In this document: positions 7,134 to 15,818 of the stretch, piece after piece
Position numbering within the stretch: the stretch's first letter is position 1
Layout: every line of letters starts with the position of its first letter
Assembly: GCF_046483665.1 (NCBI RefSeq)
Contig: NZ_JAWOCR010000016.1
Coordinates: 1-64,000, forward strand
Direction: 5' to 3'
Source: Thiohalophilus sp046483665
Lineage (GTDB): Bacteria; Pseudomonadota; Gammaproteobacteria; UBA6429; Thiohalophilaceae
DNA: 64,000 bases
Made by a program: the position numbers and the translations under genes
The notes under the pieces: generated by a model
The model's input: only the letters and a program-made list of their open reading frames with translations
The model's database searches: none
Told to the model about the DNA's origin: nothing

Positions 7134-7525
7134 TACGCTTTTGCCAGTGGCGGGTGATAGATCATCTGTACCACGTTGCCGTCCGGATCATAGCAATAGA
7201 AACTGCGGGCACCGTCGCGGTGGGTCTTGGGTTTGGTGCGCATTAATACCTCATTGGCGAGCAGGAATGCGTACCATTCATCCACCGCTTCGGGCATATC
7301 GAGGATGAAACCGATGTGATCCAGGTGTTGCGGTCCATCGAAGTCCTCCTCGCTGCGATGCAAGGCGAGGTTATCGTTGCCCGAGGTGAGATAAAGGTTG
7401 GCGGGGTCCGGTCGCCACTCCTCGCGCATCCCGAGCAGCTCTACATAGAACCGCTCGCAGGCGTCGAATTCCCGGACATACAGGGCGACATGACGCAAAC
7501 CGGCAGTGGCAACGGGACGTTTCAT
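7133..7525 (-). CDS. VOC family (glyoxalase-like) protein
   Basis: A 130-residue vicinal-oxygen-chelate protein with the two expected beta-alpha-beta-beta-beta modules. Module one starts with LRHVALYVREFDACERFY, and module two contains LDHIGFIL and ends with FYCYDPDGNVVQMIYHP. His in RHVAL, His in LDHIGF and the distal Glu/Gln positions are candidate metal ligands. The ATG at 7525 is chosen because AAGGAG is eight bases upstream. The stop overlaps the speD start. The substrate is unknown; lactoylglutathione lyase is not proven. Confidence 0.82.
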   Translation of the reverse strand: MKRPVATAGLRHVALYVREFDACERFYVELLGMREEWRPDPANLYLTSGNDNLALHRSEEDFDGPQHLDHIGFILDMPEAVDEWYAFLLANEVLMRTKPKTHRDGARSFYCYDPDGNVVQMIYHPPLAKA

Positions 7526-7670
7526 CACATTCTCCTTATGGGCGCGATCGGGAAAAACAACCATTTTAAACCAACCACACAGGGTCGTCAGGCGTTTTTG
7601 TCCCTGAGCCGATACGCCCCGGCTGCATCGATTATGGTGTCAAATCAGTCAGTAGCCAGCCGGCAACCGT

Positions 7671-9323
7671 TCAGACGTCCTTTTCGGTTGCCGGTTCGGT
7701 GAAGATACTGCGTTGGACGCTGTCCCAGACCGGCCTGCCGAACTGGCTGCGGATTACATACGGCAGACCGATGGACCCTTCCGCCAGCAGTCGATCGTGG
7801 AAGGATTTGAGCTCAAAGGGGCTCTCCAGCTGCGATAATCGATCGCGAGTCTCGTTAATCAGGGCCCAGCCGGTGGCGTATCCCATGGGCACGGTCGGTG
7901 CGTGGGTATACCAGCCCAGATCAGCCAGCGCCTGTTCGCGCGTGAAACCCAGCCACTGCTCCATCCGCTCTGCCGCTTGCGCGATCGAAAGACCCCGGGT
8001 GTGCAACTCCACATCCAGCATGATGCGCAATGCGCGCCACAGCCGGTCCTTGAGCAAAACGAAACGCGACTCCGGCGTGTCGAGGAAACCCTGTTCCTGC
8101 ATTAACTGCTCGCAATAAAGCGCCCAGCCTTCATACAGTGTCGCTGATGGATTGACCAGGCGCGGCAAGCTACTCGAACGATAGCCCCGGTTGGCGGTGA
8201 CAAATTGCAAGTGATGACCGGGCCAGGCTTCATGCACGCAGGTATGACGCAAACTGACCCGGTTGTGCTCACCCAGCGCCGGCAGATTCTCGACCGGGGT
8301 GACATAGTAATAGCCCTGTTGCTCCGGATCGTTAAACGGGGGTTCCATATAGGCAGCAAAGGGAATTTCATGACGCAAAAAGGTCGGCGTCTCAACCACC
8401 TTCAGCGATTCTTTGCCCGGCAGGCTGACCAGGTCTTGCTCGGCAACAAAGGTCTGTGCGGCCTGCATGTTCAGTCGGTATTGTTCCAACAGTTCTTCCG
8501 CTGCGGGGTGACTGGACTGAATCTTTTTCGTTAATTGCCGGATATCCTCGTCCCCCTGCAACTCGAGGGTTGTGGCCTTCAGTTCGGCTAACGTCTCGGC
8601 AAACAATCGCTCGCCCAGAGCGTGCAACTGCCGCGCACTCACCGGCAGGGCATGGCGATGATGTAACAGGCGTTCAAACCGGGCTGTACCACAGGCAAAA
8701 TCCCCCGCCGCCTTCGACTGCAGTTCGTTCTCCATGAAATGGGCAAACTCGTCAACAGCATGCGCGGCCTGTTCCAGTTCCGCGTTGAGCCTGTGCTGGA
8801 TAAAGACCGGGTGCTTGCGCAGGCTGCGCAGATAGCCCGCACCCTGCACGGCCTCGGTATGCGCGGCCTCCAGCCACAGGGACGGTATCGCCTCGGGTTC
8901 ACTCTGCAGATTGGACTGTGCGTTACGCAAATGGCGCGGGATGGCCTGCAGCCGGTTTTGCAAGTGCTGTTTGTTTAATTTGAGGTCGTGCAGTGTTAAT
9001 TGATAGATAGCATGGATCGGCAGATAACGCGCCGGATCCCGGTAACGCCAGTCATGCTCAATCAGTTCGGATGATTCGATAACAGCAGCGCCGTACATCA
9101 CTTCCCGATCAATCACCTGTGCAGCAGTCAACGCCGAGATATTGATTTCATCGAGCGCGTCGATCAGTTTTTCATTCAACGCCTTCAGGGCACCGATATC
9201 ATCGTCGGCAAACGGCATCAGTTGCGATTCAAAACCACGTACACCCAGGTCTACCGCGGTCTCGGGGTGAAAACGGAACCAGGCCTGATAATAACTGTGC
9301 ACGAGGCCAGGGAAGTCAGCCAT
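7671..9323 (-). CDS. DUF885 family predicted metallopeptidase
   Basis: A 550-residue soluble protein with the DUF885 signature CVHEAWPGHHLQFVTANRG (His364, Glu365, His370/His371), resembling a zinc-peptidase HExxxxH motif. Further family segments are YYYVTPVENLP and LYEGWALYCEQLM. No signal peptide is seen, although many relatives are secreted. DUF885 members are predicted M2/M3-like carboxypeptidases, and the substrate here is unknown. The gene ends 107 bp before the neighbouring VOC gene (in the intergenic region of low complexity) and begins about 40 bp from the osmC-like gene, in the same direction. Confidence 0.85.
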   Translation of the reverse strand: MADFPGLVHSYYQAWFRFHPETAVDLGVRGFESQLMPFADDDIGALKALNEKLIDALDEINISALTAAQVIDREVMYGAAVIESSELIEHDWRYRDPARYLPIHAIYQLTLHDLKLNKQHLQNRLQAIPRHLRNAQSNLQSEPEAIPSLWLEAAHTEAVQGAGYLRSLRKHPVFIQHRLNAELEQAAHAVDEFAHFMENELQSKAAGDFACGTARFERLLHHRHALPVSARQLHALGERLFAETLAELKATTLELQGDEDIRQLTKKIQSSHPAAEELLEQYRLNMQAAQTFVAEQDLVSLPGKESLKVVETPTFLRHEIPFAAYMEPPFNDPEQQGYYYVTPVENLPALGEHNRVSLRHTCVHEAWPGHHLQFVTANRGYRSSSLPRLVNPSATLYEGWALYCEQLMQEQGFLDTPESRFVLLKDRLWRALRIMLDVELHTRGLSIAQAAERMEQWLGFTREQALADLGWYTHAPTVPMGYATGWALINETRDRLSQLESPFELKSFHDRLLAEGSIGLPYVIRSQFGRPVWDSVQRSIFTEPATEKDV

Positions 9324-9363
9324 AAAAATTATTCCTTGGGGTTCAATTCAGTTAGCGTTGCGA

Positions 9364-9792
9364 TCATTCATCTTCCGGTTCGAGTACTTCGTAGTCATGG
9401 CTGATTTCAACGCCACCGTTGGCAAGCATAATTGAAGCCGAGCAGTATTTCCCGGCCGACAGTTCCACGGCCCGTTTGACATGTTTCTCACTGAGTCCTT
9501 TGCCGGTAATAACAAAATGGACATGGATGTGAGTAAAAACCTTCGGTTCTGTTTCGGCCCGTTCGGCATACAGCTCGGCAAAGCAGTCGCGAACCGGCTG
9601 GCGGGATTTTTTCAGAATATTGATCACGTCAAAGCTGGTACAACCGCCCATGCCCAGCAGCAGCATTTCCATGGGGCGAATGCCGAGATTGCGACCGCCA
9701 TGTTCCGGCGGACCATCCATCACCACCGCATGACCGCTGCCCGACTCCCCGACAAAAGTGGCATCCTGGACCCATTTAATCCGCGCTTTCAT
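9364..9792 (-). CDS. OsmC family protein (YhfA-like)
   Basis: A 142-residue OsmC-fold protein. The family's two redox cysteines are present: Cys51 in LLLGMGGCTSFDVI and Cys117 in LSAGKYCSASIML. These act as a thiol peroxidase pair in characterised OsmC/Ohr relatives. It lies divergent to crp, as yhfA does in E. coli, and the P. aeruginosa vfr neighbour PA0653 occupies the same place. The ATG at 9792 fits the family N-terminus; an upstream in-frame extension is Arg-rich and not family-like. Confidence 0.87.
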   Translation of the reverse strand: MKARIKWVQDATFVGESGSGHAVVMDGPPEHGGRNLGIRPMEMLLLGMGGCTSFDVINILKKSRQPVRDCFAELYAERAETEPKVFTHIHVHFVITGKGLSEKHVKRAVELSAGKYCSASIMLANGGVEISHDYEVLEPEDE

Positions 9793-10002
9793 TTGGCTGT
9801 CATCCTCCCGAATCACACTGTGTAGAACCGGCCGGTATTGCCTGTAACCCGGTCGGCGACTGCAAAACCTCTGCCGCTTCAGCATCCCGGCAGGTGACGG
9901 CATTCTCAAATCGACGAGGAAAACCGCCGGCTCTATTGTAAATACCTTTTATTGGTATACCATAGGCGGGAACCGACGTCAGCAGACTATATAAGGAAAA
10001 GC

Positions 10003-10641
10003 ATGGTTCAGGCCAAGGTTGAAAATACGGGCATTCCCACGCTGGATCGCTTCCTGGAGCATTGCCACCGGCGCCAGTACCCTGCCAAAAGCGTCATCAT
10101 CTATGCCGAGGACGATTCTGAAGTTCTCTACTATATTGTGGACGGCTCGGTTTCGGTTCTGATTGAAGATGAGGAAGGCCGGGAGATCGTGTTGGCCTAT
10201 CTCAACAAGGGCGATTTCTTCGGCGAAATGGGCCTGTTTGACGAGGAGCGCAACCGCAGCGCCTGGGTCCGCGCCCGCACTACCTGCGAAGTCGCCGAGA
10301 TCAGCTATGCCAAATTCCGTCAGCTGTACCAGGAACACCCGGACATTCTGTTCGCCATGGCCCGCCAGATGGCCACCCGTCTGCGCGACACCAGTCGCAA
10401 GGTCAGCGACCTGGCCTTTATGGATGTCACCGGCCGCGTCGCCCGCACCCTGCTGGATCTGTGCAAGCAACCCGATGCCATGACCCACCCCGACGGCATG
10501 CAGATCCGCATCACCCGCCAGGAAGTCGGCCGCATCGTCGGCTGCTCCCGCGAAATGGTCGGTCGCGTACTCAAGACCATGGAAGAGCAGGGGCTAATCT
10601 ACGTCAAGGGCAAGACTATCGTCGTCTTCGGCACCCGCTAA
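10003..10641 (+). CDS. crp: cAMP-activated global regulator CRP/Vfr
   Basis: A 212-residue regulator (E. coli CRP 210). The cAMP pocket is GDFFGEMGLFDEERNRSAW, keeping the Glu, Arg and Ser that contact cAMP. The dimer helix follows, then the recognition helix in TRQEVGRIVGCSREMVGRVL, almost identical to E. coli CRP, so the DNA target should be TGTGA-N6-TCACA. AAGGA before the ATG supports the start. Such a site exists in this window at 22995-23016. The neighbourhood trpC-crp-osmC-speD is that of vfr in pseudomonads. Confidence 0.95.
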   Translation: MVQAKVENTGIPTLDRFLEHCHRRQYPAKSVIIYAEDDSEVLYYIVDGSVSVLIEDEEGREIVLAYLNKGDFFGEMGLFDEERNRSAWVRARTTCEVAEISYAKFRQLYQEHPDILFAMARQMATRLRDTSRKVSDLAFMDVTGRVARTLLDLCKQPDAMTHPDGMQIRITRQEVGRIVGCSREMVGRVLKTMEEQGLIYVKGKTIVVFGTR

Positions 10642-10668
10642 GTGCCACTTTTCAGGGTTGCTGGAAAA

Positions 10669-10880
10669 TAACGCGGAGATCGCAGAGGCGCGGAGCCGCA
10701 GAGTTTTCTGTTTTATATTTCGATTTGATCGCAGTTAACTTTTTACTTCTACGTGACAGCGCGTATTGGTCCCGAAAATACCTTTATCCCAACAGCAAAT
10801 CACTGCCCGATTTTTGAAACCAAAGCTGCGATACAGCTATAACTCCACAAAATTATTTTCTCCGCACCTCTGCGTTTTAT
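10669..10880. repeat. Octamer-arm inverted element, no gene
   Basis: Left arm 10669-10704 has CGCGGAGATCGCAGAGGCGC. Right arm 10856-10880 has TTCTCCGCACCTCTGCGTTT. About 150 bp between them carry no supported frame. It lies between the convergent crp and trpC genes. Confidence 0.75.
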
Positions 10881-10898
10881 TTCCACAGAACCATCTAT

Positions 10899-11696
10899 TT
10901 ACTCGAACAGGGCCTTGAGCCGGGCACCGGGATCGTCGACGACCATGAAGGCTTCGCCGACGAGGAAGGTATGGACGTGGTTATCGCGCAGGAGTTTGAC
11001 GTCGTCCGGGGTGTGAACGCCGCTTTCGGTGACGACGAGACGATCGTCGGGGATCGAATCCAGCAGTTCAAGCGTCGTTTCCAGTCGCGTTCCGAAGGTC
11101 CGCAGATCGCGATTATTAATTCCGATCAGCGGTGTTTCAAGTTTCAGGGCCCGCTGTAGTTCTTTGGCATCATGCACTTCTACCAGTACAGCCATGCCCA
11201 GCTGGCGGGCCAGGTCATGCAGCGCGCGCATCTGTGTATCGTCAAGCACGGCAACAATCAGCAAGATGCAATCGGCACCGATCGCTCGTGCCTCATAGAC
11301 CTGATACGGGTCGATCATGAAATCCTTGCGCAATACCGGCAGGGCACAGGCATTACGTGCCTGTTGCAGGTAGTCATCACTGCCCTGGAAAAAATCCACA
11401 TCGGTCAACACCGACAGACAGGCCGCACCGCCCTGCTCGTAAGACCCGGCGATCTCGGCGGGCATGAACGGATCGCGCATCACGCCCTTGCTGGGCGAGG
11501 CTTTTTTAATCTCGGCGATCACCGCCGGCCGGTGGTTCGCCAGACGCTGTTCGATTGCCTGAACAAAGCCCCGTACCGGTGACCCGTCCCCCGCGCGCTG
11601 TTGCTGTTCCGACAACGGAATGATTGCCTGGCGTTCGGCCACCTCCTGCCGCTTGCGCTCGATGATTTTTTTCAGAATGTCGGGAGTATTTGTCAC
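10899..11696 (-). CDS. trpC: Indole-3-glycerol phosphate synthase
   Basis: A 265-residue TIM-barrel enzyme closing the indole ring in tryptophan synthesis. Family motifs are AVIAEIKKASPSKGVMR (catalytic Lys region), LSVLTDVDFFQGS, LRKDFMIDPYQVYE and LIGINNRDLRTF, and the C-terminal phosphate-binding part is VTESGVHTPDD. It starts with GTG and is monofunctional, without a fused TrpF. It is last in the trpE-trpG-trpD-trpC series; a 185-bp gap with an octamer-arm repeat separates it from trpD. Confidence 0.95.
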   Translation of the reverse strand: MTNTPDILKKIIERKRQEVAERQAIIPLSEQQQRAGDGSPVRGFVQAIEQRLANHRPAVIAEIKKASPSKGVMRDPFMPAEIAGSYEQGGAACLSVLTDVDFFQGSDDYLQQARNACALPVLRKDFMIDPYQVYEARAIGADCILLIVAVLDDTQMRALHDLARQLGMAVLVEVHDAKELQRALKLETPLIGINNRDLRTFGTRLETTLELLDSIPDDRLVVTESGVHTPDDVKLLRDNHVHTFLVGEAFMVVDDPGARLKALFE

Positions 11697-11726
11697 GATA
11701 TTACAGGTTCCTGGAAATTCAGTTTT

Positions 11727-11873
11727 ACCGCAGAGGAACAGACAACGAGAATATAATTTTGAATGTTAAGTTTTAAATGATGAATTAAGGCCATAGCTTT
11801 TTAATTCAAAATTAAAAACTCGAAATTAATCATTGCTTTATATCTCTGCGTTTCTCTGCGCCTCTGGGTTAAA
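11727..11873. repeat. Octamer-arm inverted element enclosing an A/T heptamer array
   Basis: Left half-arm ACCGCAGAGGAACAG (11727-11741) faces right arm TCTCTGCGTTTCTCTGCGCC (11842 onward). Inside, 11754-11832 is an A/T-rich stretch (TTTTGAATGTTAAG...TTAATTCAAAATTAAAAAC) that resembles 18302-18371. Confidence 0.65.
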
Positions 11874-11881
11874 GCTTTATC

Positions 11882-12898
11882 TCAAAATGATTTGGACAAT
11901 TTCACCAGTTCGTCGAGCCTGGCGGCGGCAGACCCATCGGCAATCACTTCGGCCGCGCGTTTGACGCCGGCCTCCAGACTGGATACCAGATCGGCGGCAT
12001 AGATCGCCGCGCCGGCGTTGAGCTGGACAATATCCCGGGCCGGGCCAGGCTGGTTGTTGAACAGGTTTTTGATTATCGCCAACGATTCTTCGGCAGTCGT
12101 CACTTTCAGCCTGGCCACATCCGTGCGCGGCAGGCCGAACTGTTCCGGGGTGATGCTATAGCTACTGATCTTCCCGTCTTTCAACTCCGCCACGTGGGTC
12201 GGTGCGCCAGTGCTGATCTCGTCCATGCCGTCTTCGGCGTGTACCACCAGCACATGTTTACTGCCCAGTTTCTTCAGTACCTCGGCCAGAGGTATCAGCA
12301 GTCGATCGGAGAAAACTCCGAGCACCTGACAAGGCGCCCCGGCCGGATTGGTCAATGGACCCAGGATATTGAAAATCGTGCGGACCCCCATTTCGCGGCG
12401 CGGCCCAATCGCATGCTTCATGGCACTGTGATGCAGGGGCGCGAACATGAAACCCACCCCGATGTCATCAACACAGCGTGCTACCTGCCCGGGGCTCAGT
12501 TCCAGATTCACCCCCGCCGTTTCCAGAACATCGGCGCTGCCGCAGCGGCTGGAAACCGAGCGATTACCGTGCTTGGCTACCTGCCCGCCGGCAGCCGCCA
12601 CTACAAAAGCACTGGCGGTGGAGATATTAAAGGTACTGGCCGCATCACCGCCGGTCCCGCAGGTATCAACCAGATGCTCGCCCTGTACCGAAACCCGGGT
12701 TGCCAGCTCCCGCATCACACCGGCGGCCGCAGCGATCTCGTCTACCGTCTCGCCCTTCATGCGCAATCCCACCAGGAAGCCACCGATCTGTGCCTGGGTC
12801 GCCTCCCCGGTCATGATCTGCCGCATCACCTGGGTCATTTCCTCGCCGCTCAGATCGCGGTTCTCGGTCACCGCTTTGATTGCCGTTGGCATATCCAT
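11882..12898 (-). CDS. trpD: Anthranilate phosphoribosyltransferase
   Basis: A 338-residue enzyme joining anthranilate to PRPP. Conserved segments are VDTCGTGGDAASTFNIST (PRPP loop), KHGNRSVSSRCGSADVLE, FMFAPLHHSAMKHA and RTIFNILGPLTNPA. Length and motifs are standard, and it is not fused to TrpG. It follows trpG after a gap of 288 bp that holds a REP-like repeat (13063-13140). Confidence 0.95.
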   Translation of the reverse strand: MDMPTAIKAVTENRDLSGEEMTQVMRQIMTGEATQAQIGGFLVGLRMKGETVDEIAAAAGVMRELATRVSVQGEHLVDTCGTGGDAASTFNISTASAFVVAAAGGQVAKHGNRSVSSRCGSADVLETAGVNLELSPGQVARCVDDIGVGFMFAPLHHSAMKHAIGPRREMGVRTIFNILGPLTNPAGAPCQVLGVFSDRLLIPLAEVLKKLGSKHVLVVHAEDGMDEISTGAPTHVAELKDGKISSYSITPEQFGLPRTDVARLKVTTAEESLAIIKNLFNNQPGPARDIVQLNAGAAIYAADLVSSLEAGVKRAAEVIADGSAAARLDELVKLSKSF

Positions 12899-13062
12899 CT
12901 GATGCCTCCTGGTTTATTGTTTTCTTTTGCTTGTCTGGTTCGTTTACACCGTCGCGGGTAACCAGTAATTCAAGAGGAGCTAGATACCAGTGACTAGCAA
13001 CTAGAACCTGTTAATCCAAGGATCAACCTTGAGTCTGTACACACCACGCTTACCGGTTCTTT

Positions 13063-13140
13063 TCCTGTGGGAGGCGATTCCATCGGCGACCGGCCTCTGC
13101 TAAAGGAATATATCGCAGCTAAAAGCCCCTTCCACAACAA
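13063..13140. repeat. REP-like element, GGGAGGCGATTCCATCGGCG type
   Basis: GTGGGAGGCGATTCCATCGG at the left faces CGCAGCTAAAAGCCCCTTCC at the right. It matches the inner half of the elements at 2428 and 3187. It lies between trpG and trpD; the rest of 12899-13186 holds nothing I can support. Confidence 0.75.
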
Positions 13141-13186
13141 TCCTGTATCAGCCCGGCAGATTCTTGCTCTGGACTGCAGGCCACGC

Positions 13187-13771
13187 TTACCGGTTCTGTT
13201 CCAGAAAATTTCGCAACATATCATGACCGTGTTCGGTCAGAATTGATTCGGGGTGGAACTGAATCCCCTCGATGGTCATCTCTTTGTGTCGCACGCCCAT
13301 GATCTCATCCAGCTCGCCATTGTCCTGCCGGGTCCAGGCGGTGATTTCAAGGCAATCGGGCAATGAGTTTTTATCGATAACCAGCGAATGATAGCGGGTC
13401 GCTTCCAGCGGATTGTCCAGCCCTTTGAAAACCCCGATATCGTGATGGTGGATCATCGAGGTCTTGCCGTGCATGATGCTGCCGGCATGCACCACCTTGC
13501 CCCCGAAAGCCTGGCCGATCGCCTGATGCCCCAGACAAACACCCAGGATAGGCAGCTTGCCGGCAAACCGGCAAATCGCCTCCACCGACACCCCGGCCTC
13601 GTTCGGCGTACAGGGGCCCGGGGAGATCACCAGGTATTCCGGTTTCAACTGGGCAATCTTGTCCAGCGCAATTTGATCATTACGATAAACCTGCACCTCC
13701 ACACCCAGCTCCCCGAAATACTGGACCAGGTTGTAGGTAAACGAATCGTAATTGTCTATCATCAACAACAT
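13187..13771 (-). CDS. trpG: Anthranilate synthase glutamine amidotransferase subunit
   Basis: A 194-residue class I glutamine amidotransferase. The nucleophile elbow is LGVCLGHQAIGQAFGG with Cys79, and the His-Glu pair lies in GIQFHPESILTEHG. The N-terminal MLLMIDNYDSFTYNLVQYFG is typical of TrpG/PabA. Beside trpE and trpD, the tryptophan role is the natural reading, though in many bacteria such a subunit also serves PabB. It is separated from trpE by a GxxExxY-bearing repeat element. Confidence 0.95.
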   Translation of the reverse strand: MLLMIDNYDSFTYNLVQYFGELGVEVQVYRNDQIALDKIAQLKPEYLVISPGPCTPNEAGVSVEAICRFAGKLPILGVCLGHQAIGQAFGGKVVHAGSIMHGKTSMIHHHDIGVFKGLDNPLEATRYHSLVIDKNSLPDCLEITAWTRQDNGELDEIMGVRHKEMTIEGIQFHPESILTEHGHDMLRNFLEQNR

Positions 13772-13789
13772 AAGATACTCCCTGCGAAA

Positions 13790-14256
13790 AACGCAGAGGA
13801 CGCGGAGGCGCGGAGACGCGGAGAACTACAATTTATTTGCAACACGATATATACCGTTCTTAATCAATGACGTCCTGAAATTAATAAGCAACCCCAGTTT
13901 CCTGCCTGTCAGTCTTAAATAGGTTAGAACCTGAGATTTATGTATATCTTTAATTTCCTCTAGCGATTTCAATTCGATAACCACCTTGTTATCTACCATA
14001 AAGTCAGCTCTATAAACCTGATCAACCACGATACCCTTGTATACCAGGGGAATTGGAAGCTCCGACTCATATCCGATACCTCGAATCCGGAATTCATGTT
14101 TCAGGTATTCATGATACGCCGATTCCAGCAGTCCCGGGCCAAGTATCCGATGCACCTCTATTGCTGCACCGATTATTTCTCCAGCAAGGTCATTTTCGTG
14201 CATATGCAACTCCTTTGCATTACTGATTTTCTCCGCGACTCTGCGTCCTCCGCGTT
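13790..14256. mobile_element. Octamer-arm inverted element carrying a GxxExxY gene (copy 1)
   Basis: A 467-bp unit. Left arm 13790-13825 is tandem CGCAGAGG/CGCGGAGG-type octamers. Right arm 14227-14256 is the inverted counterpart (CTCCGCGACTCTGCGTCCTC). Between them is a single gene whose stop codon directly abuts the left arm. Copy 2 at 37400-37857 has the same layout and nearly the same length. It lies between trpE and trpG in operon orientation. Confidence 0.7.
13826..14203 (-). CDS. GxxExxY protein, PD-(D/E)XK nuclease-like (copy 1)
   Basis: A 125-residue protein with the family signature GPGLLESAYHEYL (G-x-x-E-x-x-Y) and the nuclease-like core ADFMVDNKVVIELKS, in which Asp, Glu and Lys match a PD-(D/E)XK active site. 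The C-terminal LTYLRLTGRKLGLLINF is also typical. The ATG at 14203 is preferred because AAGGAG lies seven bases upstream; a TTG two codons earlier is possible. The family has no proven function. The gene fills the space between inverted octamer arms, and its stop codon abuts one arm. It is unrelated in function to the trp genes on both sides, so it looks inserted. About 40% of residues seem shared with copy 2 by eye. Confidence 0.88.
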   Translation of the reverse strand: MHENDLAGEIIGAAIEVHRILGPGLLESAYHEYLKHEFRIRGIGYESELPIPLVYKGIVVDQVYRADFMVDNKVVIELKSLEEIKDIHKSQVLTYLRLTGRKLGLLINFRTSLIKNGIYRVANKL

Positions 14257-14268
14257 AAATATACCAGC

Positions 14269-15753
14269 CTAACGGTGCGTACCGTCCAGGCCGGCTTCGG
14301 CCAGGGCCACGGCGCGGAATATGGCGCGGCCTTTGTTCATGGTTTCGTCCCATTCGTTGCGCGGGACAGAATCGTGGACGATGCCGGCGCCGGCCTGGAT
14401 GTGCAGTTGTTTGTCCTTGATCACGGCAGTGCGGATGGCAATGGCAGTATCCATATTGCCGGACCAGGAAAGGTAGCCCACCGCGCCGGCGTAGACACCG
14501 CGCTTGACCGGTTCAAGTTCGTCGATGATCTCCATGGCGCGAATCTTGGGTGCACCGGAGACGGTGCCGGCCGGGAAGGTGGCGCGCAACACGTCCATGT
14601 TGGACATGCCCGCCTGGATCTTGCCGGTAACATTGGAGACGATATGCATGACGTGCGAATAACGTTCCACGGCCATGTTTTCGGTCACCTGGACGCTGCC
14701 GGTTTCGGCAATACGCCCGACATCGTTGCGCCCCAGATCGATCAACATCAGGTGTTCGGCCCGCTCCTTGGGATCGGCCAGCAATTCGGCTTCCAGGGCC
14801 CGATCTTCTTCGTCGCTCCTGCCCCGCGGCCGGGTGCCGGCAATCGGGCGCACGGTAACCGTCTCGTCTTCCACCCGCACCAGGATCTCCGGCGAGGAAC
14901 CAACGATGTGAAAATCATCCAGATCCAGATAGAACATGTAGGGCGAGGGATTGAGGCTGCGCAGGGCACGATACAGATCCAGCGGCTGCGCCTCGTAGGG
15001 AATCGACAGGCGCTGCGACAGTACCACCTGCATCACATCCCCGTCGACAATGTACTGCTTGGCCCTCGTAACCGCTGACTCGAAGCCTTGCTGTGTGAAG
15101 CCGGAAACAAAATCGTCTTCATTGATCTTCAGCGAGCGCGTTTTCGGCGGCCGTGGCGGAGTTTCCTGCAAGCGGGCGATCAACTGATCCAGCCGTTCCT
15201 GTCCCTGTCGATAAGCATTATTCTGGTCCGGGTCGACGTAGATCACGACATATAACTTGCCGGAAAGATTATCAAACACCACGATCTCGTCGGAGACCAT
15301 CAGCAGGATATCCGGCAGTTGCAGTGCATCGTCGTTGGGGCAGTTTGCCAGTCGCGGTTCGATGTAGCGAATCGTGTCGTAACCAAAGTAACCGACCAGG
15401 CCGCCATTGAAGCGCGGCAAGCGATCGTCTTCGAGGACCCGGTAGCGGGCATAAAAGGCTTCGATCCAGGCCAACGGATCGTCCGCCTGTTCCTGTTCAA
15501 TGATCTCGCTGTTGTGGTAAAGACGAATGTCGTGGCCGTGAATACGCAGGACCGTCTGGCAGGGCAGACCAATGATGGAATAACGGCCCCATTTCTCGCC
15601 CCCCTGCACCGATTCGAACAGGTAGCTGTAGGGTCCGTCCGCCAGCTTGATATAGGTACTTAAGGGAGTGTCGAGATCGGCCAGCACCTCCCGCACCAGC
15701 GGGACGCGATTATAGCCCTGATTGGCGTACGCCTGAAATTGTGTCTCGTTCAT
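14269..15753 (-). CDS. trpE: Anthranilate synthase component I
   Basis: A 494-residue chorismate-utilising enzyme making anthranilate with TrpG. The chorismate-binding half has ERAEHLMLIDLGRNDVGRIA, RATFPAGTVSGAPKIRAME and ELEPVKRGVYAGAVGY, then IQAGAGIVHDSVP. The N-terminal half holds the tryptophan-feedback region; its LADGPYSYLFESV segment fits the usual inhibitor-site motif. A 15-residue reading frame with two Trp codons lies upstream, followed by a hairpin and T-run, suggesting attenuation. The gene is downstream of rpe-gph, as in pseudomonads. Confidence 0.96.
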   Translation of the reverse strand: MNETQFQAYANQGYNRVPLVREVLADLDTPLSTYIKLADGPYSYLFESVQGGEKWGRYSIIGLPCQTVLRIHGHDIRLYHNSEIIEQEQADDPLAWIEAFYARYRVLEDDRLPRFNGGLVGYFGYDTIRYIEPRLANCPNDDALQLPDILLMVSDEIVVFDNLSGKLYVVIYVDPDQNNAYRQGQERLDQLIARLQETPPRPPKTRSLKINEDDFVSGFTQQGFESAVTRAKQYIVDGDVMQVVLSQRLSIPYEAQPLDLYRALRSLNPSPYMFYLDLDDFHIVGSSPEILVRVEDETVTVRPIAGTRPRGRSDEEDRALEAELLADPKERAEHLMLIDLGRNDVGRIAETGSVQVTENMAVERYSHVMHIVSNVTGKIQAGMSNMDVLRATFPAGTVSGAPKIRAMEIIDELEPVKRGVYAGAVGYLSWSGNMDTAIAIRTAVIKDKQLHIQAGAGIVHDSVPRNEWDETMNKGRAIFRAVALAEAGLDGTHR

Positions 15754-15786
15754 ATACTGTCACCTGAAGAGTTGCCATCATATACC

Positions 15787-15818
15787 AAAAACCGCTGTCA
15801 CTACCTCACCAGTGGCGC
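15787..15818 (-). terminator. Candidate trp attenuator hairpin
   Basis: On the reverse strand CGCCACT pairs with AGTG...GCG (with an ACA bulge) and is followed by TTTTT (15791-15787). The same 3' strand, GGTAGTG, can instead pair with CACTAACC upstream, so two exclusive structures are possible. Confidence 0.4.

Noticed and set aside
13790..14256. Octamer-arm elements considered as classical insertion sequences
   Set aside because: No DDE, HUH or serine/tyrosine recombinase is encoded and no clear target duplication is seen, so no IS family was assigned; they are reported as a separate candidate class.
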